Shown: positions 11,000-19,210, numbered from the stretch's first letter. The stretch is 22,454 nt of DNA from Planctomycetes bacterium UBA2386 (GCA_002343845.1 DDSQ01000125.1:25064-47517), one strand, 5' to 3'. The notes: generated from the letters alone by a model not told the origin. Translations and numbers: made by a program.

Positions 11000-11815
11000 T
11001 CAGCAGACGGTCATTCCACCGTTCACCGCGATGTCCTGGCCGGTGACGAACGCAGCGGCGTCGCCGGCGAGGAACGCGCAGACGCCGCCGATGTCGGCCG
11101 GCACACCCCAGCGTCGCATCGGGATCAGCGCCTTGTAGGCGTTCTTCTGCTCCTGCGGGTCGTTCTGGTGGCGCTCCACCGGGATCCAACCCGGCGAGAC
11201 GATGTTGACCGTGATCTGCCACGGCGCGAGTTCCGTCGCCATGCTGCGGGTCCAACCCGCCTGCGCACCCTTGGCGGCCACGTACGGCGCGAAGTTCGGC
11301 ACACCGCGCCGGAACACCTCGCTGCCGATGTTGATGATGCGGCCGAACCGCCGCTCCTTCATCGCCGGCAGCACCGAACGCGTCAGCAGGAACGGCGACT
11401 TCACGAAGAAGTCGAGCATCTGCTGGTGGAACGCCCAGTCGTAGAGTTCGAACGGCTTCTGCGGCTGGGCCGGCGTGGCGTTCACGACCAGGATGTCGAT
11501 CGCGCCGAGCTTGTGCATCACCGCATGGCACATCTTGGCGACGTGCTTCTCGTTGGTTGCGTCGGCGCGCACCAACATGCCTTCGTAGCCCCGGTCGGTG
11601 AACTCGGCGAAGGTCGCCTCGGCGGCATCGGCGCCGTTCGCGAAGTTCAGCGCCACCTTGGCGCCCGCCTGACCCAGCGCCATCGCGATCGCCTTGCCGA
11701 GGCCCTTGCTGCTGCCGGTGACGAGCGCCGTGCGTCCGGCCAGTGTGAACGGCCGCGGCTCGACGTCGAGCGGCGGGACGGTGGCGGAGCGGGGCGCGGA
11801 CTTGGACTTCTTCAT
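11000..11815 (-). CDS. SDR-family NAD(P)-dependent oxidoreductase
   Basis: This classical short-chain dehydrogenase/reductase has about 271 residues. The cofactor loop TGSSKGLG is at 33-40. The catalytic triad residues are Ser165 (NIGSE), Tyr178 and Lys182 (YVAAK, 13 residues after the Ser, as usual). SPGWIPVE follows the active site, and the end has the VTGQDIAVNGG motif. The usual NNAG motif reads VNATPA. The protein should oxidise or reduce a sugar, polyol or similar alcohol in the cytoplasm. The ATG at 11815 (MKKSKS) is chosen because it leaves a 22-residue lead and ends at the divergent intergenic region; the upstream extension runs into the opposite gene. As first gene of the transporter operon it probably acts on the imported compound (inference). 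Confidence 0.88.
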   Translation of the reverse strand: MKKSKSAPRSATVPPLDVEPRPFTLAGRTALVTGSSKGLGKAIAMALGQAGAKVALNFANGADAAEATFAEFTDRGYEGMLVRADATNEKHVAKMCHAVMHKLGAIDILVVNATPAQPQKPFELYDWAFHQQMLDFFVKSPFLLTRSVLPAMKERRFGRIINIGSEVFRRGVPNFAPYVAAKGAQAGWTRSMATELAPWQITVNIVSPGWIPVERHQNDPQEQKNAYKALIPMRRWGVPADIGGVCAFLAGDAAAFVTGQDIAVNGGMTVC

Positions 11816-11879
11816 GACGAGGACGCGCACCCTACCGGGTTGCCGGCGTTGCCGCGACCATCTACAACGCCCGGCCCAC
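11816..11879. promoter_or_regulatory. Divergent intergenic region of the two-armed locus
   Basis: These 64 bp separate the SDR-transporter operon (minus) from the DUF1549/DUF1553 operon (plus). Both transcripts must be controlled from here or from within the first genes. On the plus strand a TTGCCG box at 11840-11845, a 17-bp spacer and TACAAC at 11863-11868 form a plausible housekeeping promoter (4 of 6 matches in each box). The start ATG lies 11 nt beyond the second box. No regulator gene is adjacent on either side. Confidence 0.35.
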
Positions 11880-14456
11880 ATGGCCGCTCGTCCATGGATG
11901 CCGTGGGTCGCCGCTGCGCTGCTCAGTGCCGCGGCCGGCGCGCAAATTCCGCCAGCAGTCGCCGACGACGAGTTCACGGCCCGGCAACGTTCGCATTGGG
12001 CCTGGCACGCCCTGCGCGACGACGCGCCGCCGCCGGGCGCACCGAACCCGGTCGACGCCTTCGTGCACGCACGCCTCGCGGCGGCCGGCTTGTCGCCGTC
12101 CCCGCCGGCACCGCCGCACGTGGCGCTGCGCCGGCTCTGGTTCGATCTGGTCGGCCTGCCGCCGCCCCCGGCGACGGTGCAGCAGTTCCTGGCCGATCCG
12201 AGCGACGCCGCGTGGCATCGCGAAGTCGAAGCGCTGCTGGCCTCGCCGCAGTTCGGCGAACGGCAGGCGCGCCACTGGCTCGACCTCGTGCGCTACGCGG
12301 AGACGCTCGGCCACGAGTTCGACTTCGCGATCCCGAACGCCTGGCGTTACCGCGACTACGTGATCCGCGCGCTGAACGCCGACGTGCCCTACGACCAGTT
12401 CGTGCGCGAGCACATCGCCGGCGACCTGCTGCCGACGCCGCGACGCGACGCCGACGGCAACGACGAGAGCGTGCAGGCGACGGCGGCCTGGTGGTTCGCG
12501 GAGCAGACGCACTCGCCGCTCGATGCCGCGCGCCACGAAGCCGACCGCGTCGACAACCAGGTCGACGTGCTCGGCAAGGCGGTGCTCGGGCTGACGATCG
12601 CTTGTGCCCGCTGCCACGACCACAAGTTCGACGCGATCCGGGCCGTCGACTACTTCGCGCTGTTCGGCTTCGTCAAGAGTTCGCGCTACGTGCAGGCACC
12701 GCTGCACCCGCTCGACGTGCACGGCGCGCCGTTCACCGCAGCACTGGCCGCGCAGCGCGCCTTCGCCGCGGCGGTGCGCGACGCCGCGGACGGACCAGGC
12801 TGGCACCGCAGCGACGACGACGCGCTGGACGCGCTGCCGCCGCCGCGCGCGGGCGACGTGGTGATCGCCAGCGTCGACCACCCGCGCTCGCACTGGTTCC
12901 ACACCAACGACGGCTTCGGCCCCGCCCCGTGGAGTGGGCCGTTCGCGCCCGATGCCGAGGCTGGAGCCCCGCAGCTGTTCGTGCTGCCCGGCCGCTTCTG
13001 GAACAGCGCGGTCGCCGGGCCGCAGCGTGAAGGCACGCTGGCGACGCCGACGTTCCGGATCGAGCATCGTTGGCTCCACGTCCGCGCCGCCGGGTACCGG
13101 AGCCGCATCAAGGTCGTCGTCGACGGCTTCCACCTGGTGCGCGACCCGATCTACGGCCGCTTGCACCACGACGTCGACGACAGCAACGCGCACTGGCGCA
13201 CGTTCGACCTCGAGCCGTGGCTCGGCCGGACCGCCTTCGTGCAGTGCATCGACCAGCGCGCGCACGACCTCGCCGACCCGCGCCGCGAACGGCGCGAGTA
13301 CCCGGCCAAGGCTTGGCTCGCGGTGCAGTCCGTCGTCGCCTCGCCGCACCACGAACCACCGCCCGCTGCCGAGTGCCTGCCGCTGCCGCCGCCTGGCTGG
13401 CAGCAGCCCCCGGACTCCGTGCGCGAGGCCGCCAGCGCGCTGGCCGCGGCTTGGGAGGCGCTGCCGGTGTCGGCCACGCTGCCCGCGATGGCCGACGGCA
13501 CCGGCGTCGACGCGCACGTGCACGTTCGTGGCGACCCGCACCGGCATGGAGCGGCGGCACCACGACGTTTCCTGCAGGCCCTCGGCGGCGGCGACGAGTT
13601 GCCTGCAGCAGCACCGGGTAGCGGCCGGCTGCAGCTCGCCGAGGCACTGCTGCGCCGCGGCGAACCGCTGGTCGCGCGCGTGCTGGTGAATCGGGCCTGG
13701 CACCACTTGTTCGGCCGTGGCCTCGTGCGCAGCGTCGACAACCTCGGCGCACTCGGCGACGCGCCGACGCATCCGGAACTGCTCGACTGGCTGGCGCGCG
13801 ACGCGATCGCGCACGGCTGGTCGCAGAAGCACGTGCTGCGTCGCCTCGTCACGTCGGCCACCTACCGTCAGGACAGCCGCACCCGCGCCGACGCGGCGGA
13901 CGCCGACCCCGCCAATCTGCTGCTGCACCGCCAGAACGTGCGCCGCCTCACCGCCGAGGCCGTGCGCGACGCCCTGCTCGGCATCAGCGGGCGCCTCGAC
14001 GCGACGTTGTACGGCCTATCGATCGAACTGCCGCAGGCGACGCACATCGAGGCGCGCGGCCAACCGCACCAGAACGGACCGGTCGACGGCAACGGGCGTC
14101 GCAGCATCTACCTCGCGGTGCGGCGCAACTTCCTGCCGCCGATGCTGCAGGCGTTCGACCTGCCGACGCCGTTCGCCACGGTCGGCGCCCGCAACGTCTC
14201 CAACGTGCCAGCCCAGGTGCTCGCCCTCGCCAACGACGCGTTCGTGCACGGCGAGTGCGCCCGTTGGGCCAAGTCGCTGCCGCCTGGCGACGACGACGCG
14301 CGGCTGCTCGCCGCCTACGAGCGCGCGTTCGCCCGCGCGCCGACCGCCGACGAACGTGCCCACTGCCGCGCGTTGCTCGCAGACGGCGGCGAACACGCCT
14401 GGCCCGACCTGCTGCACGCGTTGGTCGTCACCACCGAGTTCCAGTACCTGCGATGA
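11880..14456 (+). CDS. DUF1549/DUF1553 (PSCyt2-PSD1) exported protein
   Basis: The 858-residue protein starts with a signal peptide (MAARPWMPWVAAALLSAAAGAQ). A DUF1549 (PSCyt2) domain at about 40-250 follows, with DAFVHARL, RLWFDLVGLPP, RHWLDLVRYAET and the CARCHDHKFD motif (Cys242, Cys245, His246). A middle region carries HWFHTNDGFGP and a beta-rich part. DUF1553 (PSD1) lies at about 600-845, with NRAWHHLFGRGLVRSVDN and NVSNVPAQVLALAND. These are very common in planctomycetes, nearly always next to a DUF1501 gene, and their biochemical role is unknown. The separate PSCyt1 haem domain found at the N-terminus of many relatives is absent here. The ATG at 11880 yields the signal peptide. The stop overlaps the next start as ATGA. 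Confidence 0.92.
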   Translation: MAARPWMPWVAAALLSAAAGAQIPPAVADDEFTARQRSHWAWHALRDDAPPPGAPNPVDAFVHARLAAAGLSPSPPAPPHVALRRLWFDLVGLPPPPATVQQFLADPSDAAWHREVEALLASPQFGERQARHWLDLVRYAETLGHEFDFAIPNAWRYRDYVIRALNADVPYDQFVREHIAGDLLPTPRRDADGNDESVQATAAWWFAEQTHSPLDAARHEADRVDNQVDVLGKAVLGLTIACARCHDHKFDAIRAVDYFALFGFVKSSRYVQAPLHPLDVHGAPFTAALAAQRAFAAAVRDAADGPGWHRSDDDALDALPPPRAGDVVIASVDHPRSHWFHTNDGFGPAPWSGPFAPDAEAGAPQLFVLPGRFWNSAVAGPQREGTLATPTFRIEHRWLHVRAAGYRSRIKVVVDGFHLVRDPIYGRLHHDVDDSNAHWRTFDLEPWLGRTAFVQCIDQRAHDLADPRRERREYPAKAWLAVQSVVASPHHEPPPAAECLPLPPPGWQQPPDSVREAASALAAAWEALPVSATLPAMADGTGVDAHVHVRGDPHRHGAAAPRRFLQALGGGDELPAAAPGSGRLQLAEALLRRGEPLVARVLVNRAWHHLFGRGLVRSVDNLGALGDAPTHPELLDWLARDAIAHGWSQKHVLRRLVTSATYRQDSRTRADAADADPANLLLHRQNVRRLTAEAVRDALLGISGRLDATLYGLSIELPQATHIEARGQPHQNGPVDGNGRRSIYLAVRRNFLPPMLQAFDLPTPFATVGARNVSNVPAQVLALANDAFVHGECARWAKSLPPGDDDARLLAAYERAFARAPTADERAHCRALLADGGEHAWPDLLHALVVTTEFQYLR

Positions 14457-15841
14457 CCAGGACCGATCCACTGCCGCCGACGCGACGCGACTTCCTCGCG
14501 CGCACCAGCCGCGGGCTCGCCGCCCTGCCGTTCGCGTCGTTGGCGCTGGGCGCCGACCGCGGCGCCCTGCTGCGCCACCATGCGCCGCGCGCGCGCGCCG
14601 TGATCTTCCTCTACATGGACGGCGGCCCGAGCTGCCAGGATCTGTTCGACCACAAGCCGCGGCTCATCGCCGAGAACGGCAAGCCGTTCGGGCTGCCGAA
14701 GGAACCGACCCAGTTCCGCGATGAAGGCAACACGCTGGGTCCGTGCGCGACCTTCCAGCAGCACGGCAGCTCCGGCCAGTGGATCAGCGACCTGCTGCCC
14801 CACCTCGCCACCCAAGCCGACCGCTTGTGCGTCGTGCGTTCGATGCGTGCGGACTTCAGCGAGCACACCAACGCCAACTACTTCCTGCACACGGGCCATG
14901 GCCTGCAGGGCCGCCCGAGTCTCGGCGCCTGGGTTGGACATGGGCTGGGCTGCGACACCACGCAGCTGCCGGCGTTCGTGGTGTTGAACGGGGGCCTCGT
15001 GCCGCCCGGCGGCATCGACAACTTCCACTCCGGGTTCCTGCCAGCACACGTGCAGGGCTCGGTGTTCCAGATGCGCGGCGACGCCGTTGCGAACATCACG
15101 CCGCGCGAGGCCGACCCGGCCCGCCAACGCCGCAAGCAGACGCTGGTGCAGGCACTCGACGCGCTGCAGGTGGAGCGCGGCGACGACCCGGCACTCGCCG
15201 CCGCCCGCAGCAACCACGAACTGGCGTTCCGCATGCAGGCGGCCGTGCCGGAACTGGTGGGACTCGCAGGCGAGTCGCCGACCCTGCAGCAGCTCTACGG
15301 CCTCGAGGACGAGTACGAACCGACGCGGATCTTCGGCCGGCAGTGCCTGCTCGCGCGTCGGCTGGTCGAACGCGGCGTGCGCTTCGTCGAACTGACCTGC
15401 CCCAACACCGGCCACGACCGCTGGGACCAGCACAGCAACCTGCGCGATGGGCTGCGCGACAACTGCCGCGCGGTCGACCGGCCGATCGCGGCCCTGCTCG
15501 CCGACCTGGCGGCGCGCGGGCTGCTCGACGAGACGATCGTGCTCTGGGGCGGCGAATTCGGCCGCACGCCGTTCTCGCAGGGCAGCTCCGGCCGCGACCA
15601 CAACCCGTTCGGCTTCACGATGTGGCTCGCCGGCGGCGGCTTCCGCGCGGGCCACTCGCACGGCGCCACCGACGACTACGGCTACAAGGCGGTCGTCGAC
15701 CCGGTCACGATCCACGACCTGCACGCGACGATCCTCTGGCAGCTCGGCATCGACCACGAGCGGTTCACGTTCCGCTTCGGCGGCCGCGACCTGCGCCTCA
15801 CCGACGTCTACGGCACGGTGCAGAAGTCGCTGCTGGCATGA
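14453..15841 (+). CDS. DUF1501 Tat-exported protein
   Basis: The 462-residue protein has a twin-arginine signal (RRDFLARTSRG at 11-21) followed by a hydrophobic stretch. The DUF1501 domain has VIFLYMDGGPSCQDLFDHKP near 50-69, VLWGGEFGRTP and GRDHNPFGFTMWLAGGG. The fold is related to alkaline phosphatases and sulfatases, and the Asp, His and Glu residues in these motifs are plausible metal ligands. Length is normal for the family. The ATG at 14453 overlaps the stop of the DUF1553 gene (ATGA), so the two are translationally coupled. The pairing is the standard planctomycete arrangement and suggests that the two proteins work together. Substrate and reaction are not established. Confidence 0.92.
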   Translation: MTRTDPLPPTRRDFLARTSRGLAALPFASLALGADRGALLRHHAPRARAVIFLYMDGGPSCQDLFDHKPRLIAENGKPFGLPKEPTQFRDEGNTLGPCATFQQHGSSGQWISDLLPHLATQADRLCVVRSMRADFSEHTNANYFLHTGHGLQGRPSLGAWVGHGLGCDTTQLPAFVVLNGGLVPPGGIDNFHSGFLPAHVQGSVFQMRGDAVANITPREADPARQRRKQTLVQALDALQVERGDDPALAAARSNHELAFRMQAAVPELVGLAGESPTLQQLYGLEDEYEPTRIFGRQCLLARRLVERGVRFVELTCPNTGHDRWDQHSNLRDGLRDNCRAVDRPIAALLADLAARGLLDETIVLWGGEFGRTPFSQGSSGRDHNPFGFTMWLAGGGFRAGHSHGATDDYGYKAVVDPVTIHDLHATILWQLGIDHERFTFRFGGRDLRLTDVYGTVQKSLLA

Positions 15842-15864
15842 CGGCCGCCTGACATACTGAGCCG

Positions 15865-16743
15865 ATGACCACGTCTCGCCGGGATTTCCTCGCCGCCGTT
15901 CCCGCTGCCGCCCTTCCCTGCCTCGCGCCTGCCGCAGCGCAGGACCCGATCCCGGCCAAGCCCGCCGCGACGCCGAAGACGAAGTTCGCCGCCAACGTCG
16001 AGATGTGGTGGGGCGGCCTGCCGTTCCTCGACCGCATCCGCGCCGCCCACGCACTCGGCTTCCCCGCGATCGAGTTCTGGCCGTGGCGAGGCAAGGACAT
16101 CCCGGCGATCGCGGCGCTGACGCAGGAACTCGGCATCGCGGTCGCGCAGTTCACCGGCTGGGGCTTCTCGCCGGGCCTGAACGAGAGCAAGAACCACGAA
16201 CGCTTCGTCGCCGAGATCGAAGCGGGGTGCAAGGTCGCCCGGCAGCTGCGCTGCCCGATGATGACCGTGGTAGGCGGCAACGACGTGCAGGGCATGACCC
16301 AGGCCGAGATGCACGCCCAGATCATCGCCGGGCTCCGGCTCGCCGCGCCGATCGCCGAGCGCGAAGGGATCATGCTGATCCTGGAGCCGATGAACATCCG
16401 CGTCGACCACAAGGGGCACTGCCTCTACGGCAGCGAGGCGGCCGTGCGCATCTGCCGCGCGGTGGCGTCACCGATGGTGAAGATCAACTGGGACCTCTAC
16501 CACTGCCAGATCAGCGAAGGCGACCTGTGCGGGCGCCTGCGCGAGGGCTACGACCAACTCGGCTACGTGCAGCTCGCCGACCATCCCGGCCGGCAGGAGC
16601 CCGGCACCGGCGAGATCCACTACCCGCGCGTGCTGCGCGAACTGCACACGCTCGGCTACCGCGGCTTCGTCGGTGTGGAATGCAGCCCGAGTCGCCCGGA
16701 GGCAGAAGCGGCGCTCGGCCTCTGGCACGCCGACCGTTGGTGA
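15865..16743 (+). CDS. Tat-exported sugar isomerase/hydroxypyruvate isomerase-like TIM barrel
   Basis: The 292-residue protein starts with a twin-arginine signal (MTTSRRDFLAAV, cleavage probably after AAAQ near residue 25). It continues as an AP-endonuclease-2-type TIM barrel of the sugar phosphate isomerase/epimerase group. Candidate metal and catalytic residues are Glu174 (LEPMN), Asp210 and His213 (WDLYHC), His240 (ADHPGRQEPGTGEI) and Glu272 (GVECSP). The Glu174-Glu272 spacing equals that of Glu142-Glu240 in E. coli hydroxypyruvate isomerase as I recall it. The active site therefore looks intact, and the odd feature is export. It starts 23 nt after the DUF1501 gene, probably in the same operon. 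It may isomerise or epimerise a sugar or sugar acid in the periplasm (inference). Confidence 0.88.
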   Translation: MTTSRRDFLAAVPAAALPCLAPAAAQDPIPAKPAATPKTKFAANVEMWWGGLPFLDRIRAAHALGFPAIEFWPWRGKDIPAIAALTQELGIAVAQFTGWGFSPGLNESKNHERFVAEIEAGCKVARQLRCPMMTVVGGNDVQGMTQAEMHAQIIAGLRLAAPIAEREGIMLILEPMNIRVDHKGHCLYGSEAAVRICRAVASPMVKINWDLYHCQISEGDLCGRLREGYDQLGYVQLADHPGRQEPGTGEIHYPRVLRELHTLGYRGFVGVECSPSRPEAEAALGLWHADRW

Positions 16744-16808
16744 GCCGGGGCTGGTGCGGCGCGCGCCCGCGGCGATGATGCGCACGCGCCATCGGGGCGC
16801 GCTTCTGC

Positions 16809-17954
16809 ATGCTGCCGCTGCTCGCGTTGCTCGTCTGCTCGGCGCCGCTCGCGCAAGCGCCGACCACGCCGGTGCCCGCTGCACCGCCGCCCAAGGCAGC
16901 CGCGGACGACGAAGCCTGGGTGACGCGCGAACTGGCGCAGCGCTGCAGTTCTGCCGCCGAACGTGGGCTCGCGTGGTTGGAGGCCGCGCAGACGCCGTCC
17001 GGTGCTTGGACCGGCTTCGTCGGCCACAAGCAGGGCACCGACTACGAGCTCCTCGCCACCGGCACGCTGCCCGACGAGCAGCGCCGCACCGGACGGGGCC
17101 ACCTCGGCGTCACCGCGCTCGCGGGCATGGCGTTCCTCGCCGGCGGCAGCCTGCCCGACCGCGGCCCGCACGGCGCCAGCGTGCAGCGCACGCTCGACTA
17201 CGTGCTCACCACCTCGCGCGAGAACGGCTACCTCAGCGACGCCGGCACGCGCATGTACAGCCACGCGTTCGCCACGCTGTTCCTCGCCGAGGTCTACGGC
17301 ATGGCGGCGACCGACCGCGCCAAGCAGGCGCTCGAACGGGCGGTCAACCTGATCGTCGACACGCAGAACGCCCACGGCGGCTGGCGCTACAACCCGTTCG
17401 ATCGCGAGACCGACCTGTCGGTGACCGTCTGCCAGCTGCAGGCATTGCGGGCGGCGCGGAACATCGGCATCCGGGTGCCGGTGCAGACGATCGACCGCGC
17501 CCTCGACTACGTCCGGCAGAGCCGCGTCCCGGCCGGACCGTCGCGCGGGCTGTTCTGGTACAAGATCCACGGCCGCGGCGCCTACGACAAGGACCGCGAG
17601 TACGCGATCAACGCCGCGGCCCTGACGGCCCTGTCGAGCGCGGGCGTCCACGACGACGACCTCAACGACCCGGTGCTCGAGTTCCTGGCGCACGACTACG
17701 CCCAGCTCACCGACTACTACGCCACGCACTACTTCTTCTGGTACGGCAACTACTACGCGGCGCAGGCCTTCTACCAGCACGGCGGACCGCGCCTGCGGGT
17801 GTTCTTCCAGCGGCTGGCCGGCGACCTGCTGGCCAGCCAGCGCCCCGACGGGCGGTGGCGCAACGGCACCGGCCCGGGCGACGAGTTCGCGACGGCGATC
17901 GCCTGCATCCTGCTGCAGATGCCCAAGCAGTACCTGCCGATCTTCCAGCGGTGA
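16809..17954 (+). CDS. Secreted alpha/alpha-toroid protein (prenyltransferase/squalene-cyclase-like repeats)
   Basis: The 381-residue protein has a hydrophobic start (MLPLLALLVCSAPLAQA) that looks like the core of a signal peptide. Repeats of the alpha/alpha-toroid type follow, with QW-like motifs QTPSGAW, QNAHGGWRYNP and QRPDGRW. The pattern DLSVTVCQLQALRAAR is typical of planctomycete proteins often labelled terpene cyclases. The DxDD catalytic motif of squalene-hopene cyclases is not found, so I do not call it a cyclase. A binding or structural role in the periplasm is equally likely. The n-region lacks the usual positive charge; in a different frame just upstream, an ATG at 16774 or 16777 begins MMRTRHRGA. 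It lies 65 nt after the isomerase gene and is probably in the same operon. Confidence 0.8.
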   Translation: MLPLLALLVCSAPLAQAPTTPVPAAPPPKAAADDEAWVTRELAQRCSSAAERGLAWLEAAQTPSGAWTGFVGHKQGTDYELLATGTLPDEQRRTGRGHLGVTALAGMAFLAGGSLPDRGPHGASVQRTLDYVLTTSRENGYLSDAGTRMYSHAFATLFLAEVYGMAATDRAKQALERAVNLIVDTQNAHGGWRYNPFDRETDLSVTVCQLQALRAARNIGIRVPVQTIDRALDYVRQSRVPAGPSRGLFWYKIHGRGAYDKDREYAINAAALTALSSAGVHDDDLNDPVLEFLAHDYAQLTDYYATHYFFWYGNYYAAQAFYQHGGPRLRVFFQRLAGDLLASQRPDGRWRNGTGPGDEFATAIACILLQMPKQYLPIFQR

Positions 17955-18054
17955 ACGGTGCCGCGAGGGCCCGGCGCGCCGCCGACCTTTGCCCTTGAAT
18001 CCCCCGCCCTGCAGGTGACGATCCGGGCCGGTCAACAACGGTCAGACAGGGCGT
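17955..18054. other. Gap before the beta-barrel gene
   Basis: These 100 bp hold no gene. An AGGG-like ribosome site lies about 6 nt before the ATG at 18055. I do not see a convincing promoter. Read-through from the operon upstream or a separate promoter are both possible. Confidence 0.3.
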
Positions 18055-19140
18055 ATGCGCTACCACTTCGCACGGGTCGTTCTCGGCGCGTGCCTCGTCG
18101 CCGCCACAGCAGCGGCACAGGCACCCACCATCTCCTCCTCCGCGTTCGCCGTCGGCAGCAGCCTGCTGCAGCGAACGCAGCTCTCCGACGAGCAAGACGT
18201 CGACTGGCGCGAACGGCGCGAAGGAAGCGCCGTCCCGCAGGGCGACGTCGACTACTCGCTCTACGGCCAGTTCCGCCTCAACCACGGCGAGTTCATGGAC
18301 CGCCGCGAGCGCTTCCAGCCGCAGGTCGATCTGCGCGCACGGGTGATGCCGAACCAGCGCGTCAACGGCGAGCCGGGTAGCTACGACCAGTTCGGTTACG
18401 ACTTCGATGCCGAGATCCCGGTGCTGATCTCGACCGAGAGCTACCTGACGTTCGGCGCCTACTACCTCGGGCGTCGCTACGTGACGTCGAACGCGTTCGG
18501 CAGTGCGGGCAACACGACTGGCCTTGCCGACGAGACCCTGCTCGGCGTCGGCGCCAAGCTCGGCTTCGGCGTCTTCCTCGACGATGCCGGCAACTGGCTG
18601 CTCGAAGTCGAGACCCATCCGGGCGCGTGGTCCGACCTCGACGACACGCTGCACCACGAAGACTTCGACTTCCCGTCGCACGCGATGTTCACCGTGCGGC
18701 CGATGCCGAACTTCTTCTTCAAGTTCGGTGCGCGCTACAACCAGGTCTACGAAGACGCGCCGTGGCTGCCGTTGCTCGGCTTCAGCTGGGAGATCGTCGA
18801 CGGCTTCCGCGTCGACCTGCTGATGCCGGAGAACCTCGAGCTGTCGTTCTGGCCGAGCAGCAGCACCGGCATCCTGTTCGGGGCGCAGGTGAGCGGCGCG
18901 GAGTACCACGTGCACACGTCGGAGAGCGTCAACCAACGTGACGACCTCCGCGTGCAGGAAGTCGTCGCCTACCTCGGCCTGATGACGCGCATGAGCGACA
19001 ACACCTCGTTCCTCGCGCGCGCCGGCCTCGTGGTCGCCGGCGACTACGACCTGACGAGTGGTGCCGCGGGCTTCAACCGCGTCGAAGGCGCGCTCGACCA
19101 GGGCTTCTGGGCCGAAGTCTCCTTCGGCCTGAACTTCTGA
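18055..19140 (+). CDS. Outer-membrane beta-barrel protein
   Basis: The 361-residue protein has a clear signal peptide (ARVVLGACLVAATAAAQA, cleaved near residue 22). The rest alternates polar and hydrophobic residues with many aromatics, for example YSLYGQFRLNHGEF, SYLTFGAYYLGRRYV and FFFKFGARYNQVY. It ends in WAEVSFGLNF, whose terminal Phe is a typical outer-membrane assembly signal. It probably forms a barrel in the outer membrane and could be a porin or a structural protein. It may belong to DUF6268 or a similar family, but I could not confirm this. It is the last gene of the plus-strand arm, and a strong hairpin overlaps its stop codon. If co-transcribed, it may let the operon's substrate cross the outer membrane (inference). 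Confidence 0.75.
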   Translation: MRYHFARVVLGACLVAATAAAQAPTISSSAFAVGSSLLQRTQLSDEQDVDWRERREGSAVPQGDVDYSLYGQFRLNHGEFMDRRERFQPQVDLRARVMPNQRVNGEPGSYDQFGYDFDAEIPVLISTESYLTFGAYYLGRRYVTSNAFGSAGNTTGLADETLLGVGAKLGFGVFLDDAGNWLLEVETHPGAWSDLDDTLHHEDFDFPSHAMFTVRPMPNFFFKFGARYNQVYEDAPWLPLLGFSWEIVDGFRVDLLMPENLELSFWPSSSTGILFGAQVSGAEYHVHTSESVNQRDDLRVQEVVAYLGLMTRMSDNTSFLARAGLVVAGDYDLTSGAAGFNRVEGALDQGFWAEVSFGLNF

Positions 19141-19164
19141 TCTCGCCGCCGGCGAGATCAGAAG
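19134..19164 (+). terminator. Perfect 14-bp hairpin at end of the plus-strand operon
   Basis: The arms at 19134-19147 and 19151-19164 (CTTCTGATCTCGCC and its exact reverse complement) form a 14-bp stem with a 3-nt loop. The left arm includes the stop codon of the beta-barrel gene. There is no T tract after it. It could end transcription from the plus side or protect the 3' end of the message. Confidence 0.65.
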
Positions 19165-19185
19165 CTGCGTCCCCGCCGGCCGGTT

Positions 19186-19210
19186 CGTTGCGCGCTGTTG
19201 GCGCGCAACG
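19186..19210. terminator. Second hairpin between convergent genes
   Basis: A 10-bp perfect stem (CGTTGCGCGC at 19186-19195 and its complement at 19201-19210) has a 5-nt loop. It lies 21 nt beyond the first hairpin, between the convergent beta-barrel and arginase genes, so it may serve either strand. No T tract is seen on either side. The remaining bases up to 19304 show no gene. Confidence 0.45.

Noticed and set aside
15865..15960. Possible lipobox in the isomerase signal (ALPC)
   Set aside because: Pro before the Cys does not fit the lipobox, and a normal cleavage site (AAAQ) follows. The Tat signal explains the sequence.
14315..16054. Open frame of about 579 codons antisense to the DUF1501 gene
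   Set aside because: The sense strand has a complete DUF1501 protein with a Tat signal, while the antisense product looks random.
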